Below are positions 8,549 to 15,356 of a DNA stretch of 64,000 nt, piece after piece. Numbering within the stretch: the stretch's first letter is position 1; the number at the start of each line of letters is the position of its first letter. Below the pieces are notes generated by a model that was not told the origin of the DNA, ran no database searches, and saw only the letters and a program-made list of their open reading frames with translations. Position numbers and translations under genes: made by a program. The stretch comes from DATARH01 sp050246595 (GTDB lineage Bacteria > Pseudomonadota > Alphaproteobacteria > ATCC43930 > CGMCC-115725): contig JBFWVT010000010.1 in the NCBI GenBank assembly GCA_050246595.1, positions 29,273 to 93,272 of the forward strand. The letters run 5' to 3'.

Positions 8549-8929
8549 CTATTCGAACTTCATCGCCTGTTCGAGTTCCCGTGCCCGGTCGTCGGTCATC
8601 GCTCGCAGGCACTCCGCCGCCTGGATTTGCCGGATCGTCCCTTCCTGCGCTCCGTAAAATTCGCAATTGGCATCCCGATACTGGACCCACAGGCGTTGCG
8701 CGGCCAGAAGCGGTTGCCGCTGCGACGGGTCGATCCGCGCTTGCAGCGCCTTATAGGCGGCGTTCAAGCGCCGGTCCGCGGCTTTGGTTTTCGCCTGCAC
8801 GCACGCGACAATGGCGAACGTGTCGGGCCTGTCGCCGCAAGGGCTGTAGGCCGGGCCGAACATCTCCGCCTCCGCCGGATGAGCCGCCAGCCCCGCCGCG
8901 AGCAGGACCGCGAGAAGCATCTGCTTCAC
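8549..8929 (-). CDS. LprI/DUF1311-family secreted protein
   Basis: A 126-residue periplasmic protein. The signal peptide is MLLAVLLAAGLAAHPAEAE, and the mature part has the family pattern of paired cysteines and basic helices: CVQAKTKAADRRLNAAYKAL, then AQRLWVQYRDANCEFYG and AAECLRAMTDDRARELE. These match the lysozyme-inhibitor LprI-like domain (W..YRD..C...G). The start is the GTG at 8929, preceded by GGAGG six bases upstream; the frame is open further up but has no ribosome site there. The family is implicated in lysozyme resistance or envelope integrity; the role here is inferred. It lies downstream of the NIPSNAP gene on the same strand after a 115-base gap. Confidence 0.82.
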   Translation of the reverse strand: MKQMLLAVLLAAGLAAHPAEAEMFGPAYSPCGDRPDTFAIVACVQAKTKAADRRLNAAYKALQARIDPSQRQPLLAAQRLWVQYRDANCEFYGAQEGTIRQIQAAECLRAMTDDRARELEQAMKFE

Positions 8930-9044
8930 AACCGGCCTCCGCTTGCGGGAGACAAAACCGCGCGGAGCGTTTGTTGTCCGGCGACAGCGGCCGGGCGCCT
9001 CCGCACTATTTTCCGTTCGAGAAAATCGGGATGAATGACAGTGC

Positions 9045-9368
9045 CTACTGCATTGTCGAGCGCGCGGTCGGGACGATGCGGGTGATGACCATCTTGTCGC
9101 GGTCGAGCAGGTCCGGGATCTGCGGCCCGATTTTTGTCTTCCAGAACTCGGTGTCGTAAACCGCCTTGTAGAGCGCCTCGCGCTGCGCCTCGCTTTCGAA
9201 GCGGCGCAGCCAGACATAGACTGACTCGTCGCTCTCGCCGCGCAAGCTGCCGCAGATCACCATCCCCTTCGAGACCTGGAACGGGATGATCTCCTCCTCC
9301 ATCAGCTTCAGCCATTGCTGCATCCTGCCCGGACGGACGTGGTACTGGCGCAGTTCGTAGAAAGCCAT
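9045..9368 (-). CDS. NIPSNAP-family protein
   Basis: A 107-residue ferredoxin-like alpha/beta-barrel protein opening MAFYELRQYHVRPGRMQQWL, the characteristic start of NIPSNAP domains, and including VYVWLRRFESEAQREALYKA and DTEFWKTKIGPQIPDLLDRD. These dimeric domains are found beside oxygenases and isomerases. It begins 27 bases after the Rieske ferredoxin gene, so the two are almost certainly one transcript. The biochemical role is unknown; the coupling suggests a small accessory protein for an oxygenation step whose oxygenase is not in the window. Confidence 0.88.
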   Translation of the reverse strand: MAFYELRQYHVRPGRMQQWLKLMEEEIIPFQVSKGMVICGSLRGESDESVYVWLRRFESEAQREALYKAVYDTEFWKTKIGPQIPDLLDRDKMVITRIVPTARSTMQ

Positions 9369-9395
9369 TTTCCCCTCCAGCGAAATTACCCCGAA

Positions 9396-9716
9396 TCAAC
9401 CAAGCTTCACCTGAATCTCGTCGCCCGCTACCCGTACCGGGTAGGTCTTGACCGGATCGACGCAGGGCGGCGACGTCGCGGCGCCGGTCTTGACGTCGAA
9501 ACGCCCGGCATGCAGCGGGCATTCGATCTCGTTGCGGTCGAGCCAGCCTTCGGACAGTCTGGCATAGGCATGCGTGCAGATGTCGTCCGTCGCGAAGAAT
9601 TCGCCGTCGATGTTGTAGATCGCGATATCGCGACCGCCGATCGCGACACCGATCACGTCGCCCTCGGCCACCTCGCTGCTTGCGGCGGCCCTGACCCAAC
9701 CGGCCTCGTCGCTCAT
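9396..9716 (-). CDS. Rieske [2Fe-2S] ferredoxin
   Basis: A 106-residue Rieske protein. The cluster-binding motifs are complete: CTHAYARLSEGW supplies C-x-H and ECPLHAGRFD supplies C-x2-H, about 17 residues apart, as in biphenyl- or naphthalene-dioxygenase ferredoxins. The length fits a soluble electron-transfer ferredoxin rather than an oxygenase subunit. The ATG at 9716 follows GGAGAG; the frame extends upstream without a ribosome site. It is the first gene of a two-gene unit with the NIPSNAP protein and is divergent from the TetR regulator at 9866, which makes that regulator a candidate controller. The partner oxygenase is not in the window. Confidence 0.93.
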   Translation of the reverse strand: MSDEAGWVRAAASSEVAEGDVIGVAIGGRDIAIYNIDGEFFATDDICTHAYARLSEGWLDRNEIECPLHAGRFDVKTGAATSPPCVDPVKTYPVRVAGDEIQVKLG

Positions 9717-9848
9717 GCGCTCTCCGTCCCTCTGAATGCACCGCCGCGACACAGAGCAAATTCGCCCCGTGTTGTAAATCCCAGGGGTAAATCCCGGCCG
9801 CTTTATCGCGCCCGCTCGCTCACGCTTCTTCCGCCTGCCGCGCCCCTT

Positions 9849-9867
9849 ATGTTAAAGCCCCTTACAT
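9849..9867. promoter_or_regulatory. Candidate operator overlapping the tetR start
   Basis: ATGTTA at 9849-9854 and TTACAT at 9862-9867 form an imperfect inverted repeat that overlaps the regulator's own ATG (9866). The half-site ATGTTA recurs in the perfect palindrome upstream of the DUF2852 gene (10585-10599). Autoregulation by the TetR protein is the simplest reading. Just upstream, GTAAATCCC occurs twice within about 22 bases (around 9775-9796). Confidence 0.35.
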
Positions 9868-10534
9868 GAGCTGGTCGAAGGACGGGGACCGCGCCCGTGA
9901 CGATCGAGACGGGCGGCGCGGTTATCACCACGGCAATCTGCGCGAGGCGCTGATCCGCGCCGCGCTCGACCTGATCGCGCAGAAGGGGCCGGCCGGGTTC
10001 ACCTTCGCCGACGCGGCGCGCTGGGCCGGGGTCAGCGCAGCGGCGCCGTATCGGCACTTTCGCGACCGCGAGGCGCTGCTCGCCGATGTCTCCAGGCGCG
10101 GCTTCGAGCTGTTCGAGAGCGCGCTGAGCCGGGCCTGGGATGACGGAAAACCCGATCCGTACCGCGCTTTCGAGAATGTCGGTCGCGCCTATCTGCATTT
10201 TGCGCGCAGCGAGCCGGCCTATTACTCGGCGATGTTCGAGGCCGGCATCCCGCTCGACGCTGATCCCGGATTGCGCGAGGCGGCCGGACGCGCGTTCGAG
10301 GTGCTGCGCCGCGCTTCGGAAACCCTGTGCGCGCAGGCCCCGGTTGGACGGCGGCCGCCGGCGCTGATGATGAGCCTGCATGTCTGGGCACTGTCGCACG
10401 GCATTGCCTCGTTGTTCGGGCGCGGCGACGCCGGAAGGCGACCTCTGCCGATGGAACCCGAGGAGCTGCTCGAAGCCGGTGTGCTGATCTATCTGCGCGG
10501 CCTCGGTCTCGTCGCCGAACCGCAGCGGCCCTGA
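9866..10534 (+). CDS. TetR/AcrR-family transcriptional regulator
   Basis: A 222-residue regulator with a canonical N-terminal helix-turn-helix: GYHHGNLREALIRAALDLIA, then GPAGFTFADAARWAGVSAAA, then PYRHFRDREALLADVSRRGF. The C-terminal ligand domain contains YRAFENVGRAYLHFARSEPAYYSAMFEAG and LHVWALSHGIASLFGRGD, matching the TetR_C_13 (WHG-type) family. A 25-residue charged N-terminus precedes the helix-turn-helix. It is divergent from the Rieske/NIPSNAP unit (149 bases between starts) and upstream of the DUF2852 gene. Likely targets, by position and shared half-sites, are its own promoter and those neighbours. Ligand unknown. Confidence 0.93.
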   Translation: MSWSKDGDRARDDRDGRRGYHHGNLREALIRAALDLIAQKGPAGFTFADAARWAGVSAAAPYRHFRDREALLADVSRRGFELFESALSRAWDDGKPDPYRAFENVGRAYLHFARSEPAYYSAMFEAGIPLDADPGLREAAGRAFEVLRRASETLCAQAPVGRRPPALMMSLHVWALSHGIASLFGRGDAGRRPLPMEPEELLEAGVLIYLRGLGLVAEPQRP

Positions 10535-10556
10535 ATGCGAGGCTCCCGATTCACGC

Positions 10557-10599
10557 TTGACAAGTCGGGCTGCCTTTCTAAGTTAATGTTAGTAACATT
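10557..10599 (+). promoter_or_regulatory. Promoter with a 15-base palindromic operator candidate
   Basis: A consensus -35 TTGACA lies at 10557-10562, with a weak -10 (TAAGTT) about 16 bases on. Over and after the -10 sits a perfect palindrome AATGTTAGTAACATT (10585-10599), the size and style of a TetR-family operator. The DUF2852 gene starts 15 bases later, with AGGA as ribosome site. The palindrome shares the ATGTTA half-site with the region over the neighbouring regulator's start. Confidence 0.55.
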
Positions 10600-10613
10600 T
10601 ACATGAGGACGCC

Positions 10614-11036
10614 ATGACCCCTGTTGCCTGGCTCGACGACATTGGCAAACCGGCCTGGATTGCCCTGGTGATCGTCAGCTTTTTTGTGTGGTGGCCTCTC
10701 GGCCTGGTGGTCCTGGGCTACATGATCGGGAGTGGACGGATGTTCGGATGCTGGACTTCGCGGCGCGGTGGGGAATGGCGGGCGCGCATGCGGGAGCAGG
10801 CCGCGGGATGGTGCGGGCCTCGCGCCGGACGCGGGATGCGCAGCAGCGGCAATCGCGCGTTTGACGAATACCGCGACGAGACGCTGCGCCGTCTCGAAGA
10901 AGAGGAGCGCGAGTTCAAGGAGTTTCTCGACCGGTTGCGGCAGGCCAAGGACAAGGCCGAGTTCGATCAGTTCATGTCCGAGATGCGCGGCCGGCGGCCG
11001 GCCGAGGGCGGACCCGCGCCGCAGCCGCAGGGCTGA
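10614..11036 (+). CDS. DUF2852-family inner-membrane protein
   Basis: A 140-residue protein typical of the alphaproteobacterial DUF2852 family. One hydrophobic helix lies near the N-terminus (WIALVIVSFFVWWPLGLVVL, residues about 13-33), a Gly/Arg-rich basic middle follows, and a C-terminal amphipathic, coiled-coil-prone helix carries the family feature EYRDETLRRLEEEEREF and DRLRQAKDKAEFDQFM. It is predicted to be a single-pass membrane protein with a cytoplasmic helical tail. No biochemical function is established. Its promoter carries a palindrome that probably binds the upstream TetR regulator, so it may respond to whatever that protein senses. Confidence 0.88.
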   Translation: MTPVAWLDDIGKPAWIALVIVSFFVWWPLGLVVLGYMIGSGRMFGCWTSRRGGEWRARMREQAAGWCGPRAGRGMRSSGNRAFDEYRDETLRRLEEEEREFKEFLDRLRQAKDKAEFDQFMSEMRGRRPAEGGPAPQPQG

Positions 11037-11046
11037 TGTTTGGACC

Positions 11047-11189
11047 CTCTCCCGCATTGCGGGAGAGAGAGCCTGCTCCGGACTTGATCCGGGGGTGGCT
11101 TGCCCGCAAGGGCGAAGCCGGGTGAGGGAGCCGCCGCGGCCCGCCACCGCCCTCTCACCCCGTCCCTCTCCCCCAATTGGGGGAGAGGG
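11047..11189. repeat. Pair of REP-like palindromes between convergent genes
   Basis: CTCTCCCGCATTGCGGGAGAG (11047-11067) is a near-perfect hairpin, and 11164-11189 is a perfect 26-base palindrome of the CCCTCTCCC...GGGAGAGGG type. Both belong to the GC-rich interspersed repeat class seen again at 20922-21017. They lie between the DUF2852 gene and the convergent hydrolase and may act as a two-way transcription barrier, although no T-run is present. Confidence 0.7.
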
Positions 11190-11209
11190 TGTTTTCTGCC
11201 TGTTGTTTG

Positions 11210-12019
11210 TCAGCCGCCCCGTCTGGCAAGGAAGTCGAGCGTCGCGCGGGCGGCCTGGTCGGCATGCGTCGCGGCGACGTGGTAGGAATTGCCGGGCAAG
11301 ACGACCAGCTCGGAATCCGGGATCTGGGTTTGCCATGCGCGGGTCTCGTCAACACTTCCCAACCCGCTTTCCTCGGTTGTGACAACCAGGGTCGGGCAGG
11401 CGATCTTTGGCAGATCGGCGCGGATATCGGCGCAGGCGATCGTCGGCATAAAGCCGAGCTGCGTCGTCATCGCGGTGCGCCCCATGAATTTGCACCACCA
11501 TTCGAAACCTTCCGGCGGAAACGCGCTGCCGAGCCGGCTGCCCATGTTCTGCCGCGCCCAGTATTCGACACCGTGCTTTTCGAACGTCTCGATCAGTTGC
11601 GGCACCGCGGCGGCGGCGCCCGGACGCAGCGGCGGCGGCGTGCCGACCACGGTCAGGGTCCTGACCCGCTCGGGCCGGCGGGCGGCAAAGGCGCGCGCGA
11701 TCGTGCCGCCGATCTTGGCCCCGACCAGATGGAAACGGTCGATGCCGAGATGGTCCATCAGAAGGGAAAAATCCTCGATCAGCTGGTCGAGCGTCCACGG
11801 ATAGTCGCGGTTCATCGGGGTCGAGCGGCCGAACCCGCGCATATCCGGCCTGATGACGCGGTACTGCCGCGCCAGATGCGGGACCCAGGCGTACCAGGCC
11901 AGACCGCTCTCGGCATTGCCGTGCAGCATCAGCACCGTATCGGGCCGGCGCCACGGATCGGTGAAGTCGTCGGTCTCGTAATGCATGTCGAGATCGGCGG
12001 CGGGGCGGAAAGTGGGCAT
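11210..12019 (-). CDS. Alpha/beta-hydrolase fold protein lacking the usual nucleophile
   Basis: A 269-residue protein with a clear alpha/beta-hydrolase fold: DTVLMLHGNAESGLAW (oxyanion HG at 33-34), YRVIRPDMRGFGRS, and DHLGIDRFHLVGAKIGGTIA at the nucleophile elbow. At the elbow the canonical G-x-S-x-G reads G-A-K-I-G, so Lys102 replaces the nucleophilic Ser. The C-terminal His (GNSYHVAATHAD, His about 247) is kept. The start ATG at 12019 follows GGGGAGA. It lies downstream of a sulfurtransferase gene on the same strand, separated by a palindromic repeat. It may be a non-hydrolytic homologue (lyase, binding protein) or use another chemistry; fold assignment is safe, function is open. Confidence 0.88.
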   Translation of the reverse strand: MPTFRPAADLDMHYETDDFTDPWRRPDTVLMLHGNAESGLAWYAWVPHLARQYRVIRPDMRGFGRSTPMNRDYPWTLDQLIEDFSLLMDHLGIDRFHLVGAKIGGTIARAFAARRPERVRTLTVVGTPPPLRPGAAAAVPQLIETFEKHGVEYWARQNMGSRLGSAFPPEGFEWWCKFMGRTAMTTQLGFMPTIACADIRADLPKIACPTLVVTTEESGLGSVDETRAWQTQIPDSELVVLPGNSYHVAATHADQAARATLDFLARRGG

Positions 12020-12060
12020 GGCGTGTCTCCCCGAATGTGGTCCGCTGCGAAACGTTAATT

Positions 12061-12088
12061 CGCAGTCCCGGCTTCCGCCGGGACTGCG
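12061..12088. repeat. REP-like hairpin, 12-base perfect stem
   Basis: CGCAGTCCCGGC, a 4-base loop, then GCCGGGACTGCG. The same core occurs at 15298-15315 and 23832-23861, each time between genes. Here it sits between the sulfurtransferase and the hydrolase. Confidence 0.8.
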
Positions 12089-12096
12089 GTCTCGTC

Positions 12097-12996
12097 CTAC
12101 TCCCCCCTCTCCATCGGCAGGCTCTCGTCGTTCGACCATTCCGACATCGAGGCGTCGTAGAGCCGCACATCGGGATGGCCGAGTATCACCAGCGCCAGCG
12201 CGTCGGTGCTGGCCGCGATGCCGCCGCCGCAATAGGTGATGACACGCGGCTTGTCGAAGGCGCCGACCGCATCGAATCTGGCGCGGATGTCGGCGGCCGG
12301 CAGAAAGGCGCCGGTGGCCGGGTCGATCAAGGTCGCGGCCGGTACGTTGACGCTTTTCGCGATGCGCCCGATCCGGCCGTAGACATTGCCGCCGGTCCCG
12401 GTGTGCTGCTCGCGGCTCAGCGCGTTGATCGTGCAGATCCCCGCGTCGCCGACCGCGCCGAGCACCGCTTCCTTGCCGACCATCAGCCCGCGATCCTCGC
12501 GCACCGTGAATTTTGCCGGCGAGCGCGGCCGGGCCGGGCCGGTTTCGACCGGACGACCCTCGCGCGCCCATTTCTGAAAGCCGCCGTTCAGCACCGCGGC
12601 GTTGTCGAAACCGTAATGGCGCAGCATCCACCACACCCGCGCCGCCCATTGCGGGGTTGTCGTGCTGTAGAGGACGACCCGGCTGTTGTCGCCGACGCCG
12701 AACCGTCCCATCGCCGCCGCGAAATCCTCCCGACTCGGCAGCATAAAGCGCAATTTGCCGTAACGCCCGCTATTGTCCGACAGATCGGCCTGCAGATCGA
12801 CAAACTGCGCGCCGGGGATGTGGCCCTTCTCGAAATCCTCGCTTCCCGGTTTGACGGTGTAGGTGATCTTCGGGTCGGGGATCAGATGCGTCGTGCTGTC
12901 GAGCACGACGAGGTTCGGGTCGCCGAGCCGTGCAGCCAGCTCCTCGGTCTCGATCAGGTATTCGGGGTGGACAAAGCCCTGTGTCGCCGCGCTCAT
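12097..12996 (-). CDS. sseA: Thiosulfate/3-mercaptopyruvate sulfurtransferase (two-domain rhodanese)
   Basis: A 299-residue tandem rhodanese that transfers sulfane sulfur to thiols or cyanide. The first, structural rhodanese domain carries LVVLDSTTHLIPD, HIPGAQFVDLQADLSD and VVLYSTTTPQWAARVWWML. The second, catalytic domain ends in RVITYCGGGIAASTDALALV, where Cys is the active-site residue; the loop CGGGIA resembles the mercaptopyruvate type (CGSGVTA) more than the thiosulfate type. The linker has FVDNGGFQKW-like VLNGGFQKWAREGRPVE. Of three consecutive ATG codons at 12996-13002, the last (12996) is best spaced from GGCGGAG. The enzyme is cytosolic, as no signal peptide is seen. The hydrolase-fold gene follows. 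Confidence 0.93.
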   Translation of the reverse strand: MSAATQGFVHPEYLIETEELAARLGDPNLVVLDSTTHLIPDPKITYTVKPGSEDFEKGHIPGAQFVDLQADLSDNSGRYGKLRFMLPSREDFAAAMGRFGVGDNSRVVLYSTTTPQWAARVWWMLRHYGFDNAAVLNGGFQKWAREGRPVETGPARPRSPAKFTVREDRGLMVGKEAVLGAVGDAGICTINALSREQHTGTGGNVYGRIGRIAKSVNVPAATLIDPATGAFLPAADIRARFDAVGAFDKPRVITYCGGGIAASTDALALVILGHPDVRLYDASMSEWSNDESLPMERGE

Positions 12997-13002
12997 CATC
13001 AT

Positions 13003-13522
13003 CTCCGCCGGTACGTCTTGACGCGAATGGCAGCCGCTCGCGGGTGGCCGCGCCGGATGATGGCACAAAAATCGGGTGACGGCCGGGAAACCCGTCCGTG
13101 TCGTTTCGTCGGTCCCCGCGAGTCGATAGAGGCGCCGTTCGGCTTGACTTTGCCGTACTCCGCCGATATATGCGGGCTGCCATGACCGATGCGTCCCACG
13201 AGCTGCGACTTACGACCTCGGCGTTCTGATCGACGCCGACCGCTGCTCGTCCGGCTTCGGGCCGGATGCTCGTCCGGCCCAGGGCCGGACATCTCGAACA
13301 CTCAGGTCACGGTATCATGGTTTCGATGGTTTCTTCCTTCCGCTGCGTCGCATCGCCGGCCGATCCGCGCCGACTTAGCACCGGCCGGGGTTAAGCCCTC
13401 CGGCCCCGACGCAATCCCAGCCGCAAGCCGGGTCCGCCAAATCCCCAGACAAGACCGGACCCGACAAGACGACCCTCGCAGCGACCGCGCGCCGCCCGGC
13501 GGCCCGAGACCAGGAGCTTTCC
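13003..13522 (+). promoter_or_regulatory. leuA 5-prime region with three hairpins and a short leader reading frame
   Basis: This 520-base stretch has no long gene. It holds stem-loops at 13218-13239 (TCGGCGT/ACGCCGA), 13250-13266 (TCCGGC/GCCGGA) and 13272-13290 (GTCCGGCCC/GGGCCGGAC). A 25-codon reading frame follows at 13317-13394, starting MVSMVSSFRCVASPADPRR, whose TAA stop falls in the loop of a further GGCCGG/CCGGCC hairpin (13383-13405). The arrangement resembles a translation-coupled attenuator ahead of an amino-acid biosynthesis gene, but the peptide is not leucine-rich and no T-run terminator is present, so regulation is unproven. Confidence 0.35.
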
Positions 13523-15208
13523 ATGACCGCAATGCCGATCCACAAATACCGGCCGTTTCCGCCGATCAACCTGCCCGAGCGCCAATGGCCGGCGCGCACC
13601 ATCACAAAGGCGCCGATCTGGTGTTCGGTCGATCTGCGCGACGGCAACCAGGCGCTGATCGAGCCGATGGGGCCGGAACGCAAGCGCCGCATGTTCGATC
13701 TGCTGCTGCGGCTCGGCTTCAAGGAGATCGAGGTCGGTTTCCCGGCCGCCTCGGAGACCGATCTGGCTTTTGTGCGCGAGATCATCGAGCAGGACCTGAT
13801 CCCCGACGATGTGACGATCCAGGTGCTGACCCAGTCACGCGCCGAGCTGATCGAGAAGACCTTCGAGGCGATGAAAGGCGCCAAGCGGGCGATCGTGCAT
13901 CTCTACAATTCGACCTCGGAATTGCAGCGCCGCGTCGTGTTCAACTCGGACCGCGCCGGCATCATCGACATCGCTGTGACCGGGGCGCGGCAGATTCGCG
14001 AGCTGGCCGTCGCGATGCCGGAGACCGAGATCGTCTACCAGTATTCGCCCGAGAGCTTCAGCGGCACCGAACTCGATTTCGCGGTCGAGATCTGCGAGGC
14101 GGTGATGGATGTCTGGCGCCCGACGCCGGGCCGCAAGATGATCGTCAATCTGCCGGGCACGGTCGAGATGGCGACCGCCAACATCTACGCCGACCAGATC
14201 GAATGGTTCGCGCGCAACGTGCGCGATCGCGACAGTCTGATCCTCAGCGTCCATCCGCACAACGACCGCGGTACGGCGGTGGCCGCGACCGAGTTCGCGG
14301 TGATGGCCGGGGCCGACCGGGTCGAGGGGACGCTGTTCGGCAATGGCGAGCGCACCGGCAATGTCGATGTGATCAGCCTGGCGCTGAACCTGTTCAGCCA
14401 GGGGATCGATCCCGGTCTGACGATCACCGATATCGATGCGGTCGTGCGCACCGCCGAATACTGCACGCAATTGCCGGTGCATCCGCGCCATCCCTATGCC
14501 GGCGAGCTGGTCTACACGGCGTTTTCGGGGTCGCACCAGGACGCGATCAAAAAGGGGTTCGACGCGCTGCAAAAGCGCAACGACGATTTCTGGGAAGTGC
14601 CGTATTTGCCGATCGACCCGAAGGATCTGGGCCGCAGTTACGAGGCGGTGATCCGGGTCAACAGCCAGTCGGGCAAGGGCGGGGTCGCCTACGTGCTGAA
14701 AGCCGATCACGGTCTCGACCTGCCGCGCAGCTTGCAGATCGAATTCAGCCGGATCGTCCAGGAAGTCGCCGACCGCACCGGCAAGGAGCTGACCAGCCGC
14801 GATATCTGGGGGCTGTTCGAGAGCACCTATCTGACCGCGGATAGCGGCGGCGTCCGGCTCGTCGATTACAGCCTGTTCCCGGAGCCGCGCGCCGGCGAGC
14901 GCCGGATCGTCGCGACCGTCGCGGTTGACGGCGCCGAGCGGCGCATCGAGGGGGTCGGCAACGGACCGATCGCCGCCTTTGTCGATGCGCTGCGCGGCGA
15001 TTGCGGTATTGCGCTGACCGTGCTCGATTATCACGAGAACGCGGTCGGCGCCGGGGCCGATGCTCAGGCCGCGGCCTATATCCAGATCGCCAGCAGCGAG
15101 GCGGGCGGCGCCGAGCGGGCGCTGCACGGCGTCGGGATGGACAGCGACATCGTCACCGCCTCGCTGAAGGCGGTCGCGAGCGCCGCGTCGCGCATCCGGG
15201 CGATGTAA
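13523..15208 (+). CDS. leuA: 2-isopropylmalate synthase
   Basis: A 561-residue enzyme of the long LeuA type. It condenses 2-ketoisovalerate with acetyl-CoA in the first committed step of leucine synthesis. The N-terminal TIM barrel has WCSVDLRDGNQALIEPMG (metal-binding Asp, catalytic Arg), VHLYNSTSELQRRVVF, and the HMG-CoA-lyase-like signature LSVHPHNDRGTAVAATEFAV with GTLFGNGERTGNVD. The C-terminal LeuA_dimer domain, which binds leucine as feedback inhibitor, is present from about residue 430 (FPEPRAGERRIVATVAVDG to the end). The upstream region contains a possible leader peptide and hairpins. No other leu gene is adjacent, as is usual for this type. Confidence 0.97.
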   Translation: MTAMPIHKYRPFPPINLPERQWPARTITKAPIWCSVDLRDGNQALIEPMGPERKRRMFDLLLRLGFKEIEVGFPAASETDLAFVREIIEQDLIPDDVTIQVLTQSRAELIEKTFEAMKGAKRAIVHLYNSTSELQRRVVFNSDRAGIIDIAVTGARQIRELAVAMPETEIVYQYSPESFSGTELDFAVEICEAVMDVWRPTPGRKMIVNLPGTVEMATANIYADQIEWFARNVRDRDSLILSVHPHNDRGTAVAATEFAVMAGADRVEGTLFGNGERTGNVDVISLALNLFSQGIDPGLTITDIDAVVRTAEYCTQLPVHPRHPYAGELVYTAFSGSHQDAIKKGFDALQKRNDDFWEVPYLPIDPKDLGRSYEAVIRVNSQSGKGGVAYVLKADHGLDLPRSLQIEFSRIVQEVADRTGKELTSRDIWGLFESTYLTADSGGVRLVDYSLFPEPRAGERRIVATVAVDGAERRIEGVGNGPIAAFVDALRGDCGIALTVLDYHENAVGAGADAQAAAYIQIASSEAGGAERALHGVGMDSDIVTASLKAVASAASRIRAM

Positions 15209-15297
15209 GGCGTTCCCGGCAGCCTCGCGTCGGGGCAGGTCCGCGGTCCTGCCCCGCAGTCCCGGCGAAAGCAGCATCATGGACACCGACCCGTGGG

Positions 15298-15315
15298 TCC
15301 CGGCTTTTGCCGGGA
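15298..15315. repeat. REP-like hairpin downstream of leuA
   Basis: TCCCGGC, a TTTT loop, then GCCGGGA, in the same core family as 12061-12088. A partial partner of the opposite sense (AGTCCCGGCGAAAGC) lies about 40 bases before it. It separates leuA from the convergent dehydrogenase gene. Confidence 0.7.
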
Positions 15316-15356
15316 TTGCAGTAAAAAGGCTTTCGGCCTTTGGCGGGCAGCGAATT

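Noticed and set aside
11164..11189. Intrinsic terminator at the perfect 26-base palindrome
   Set aside because: There is no T-run on either strand; classed as REP-like instead.
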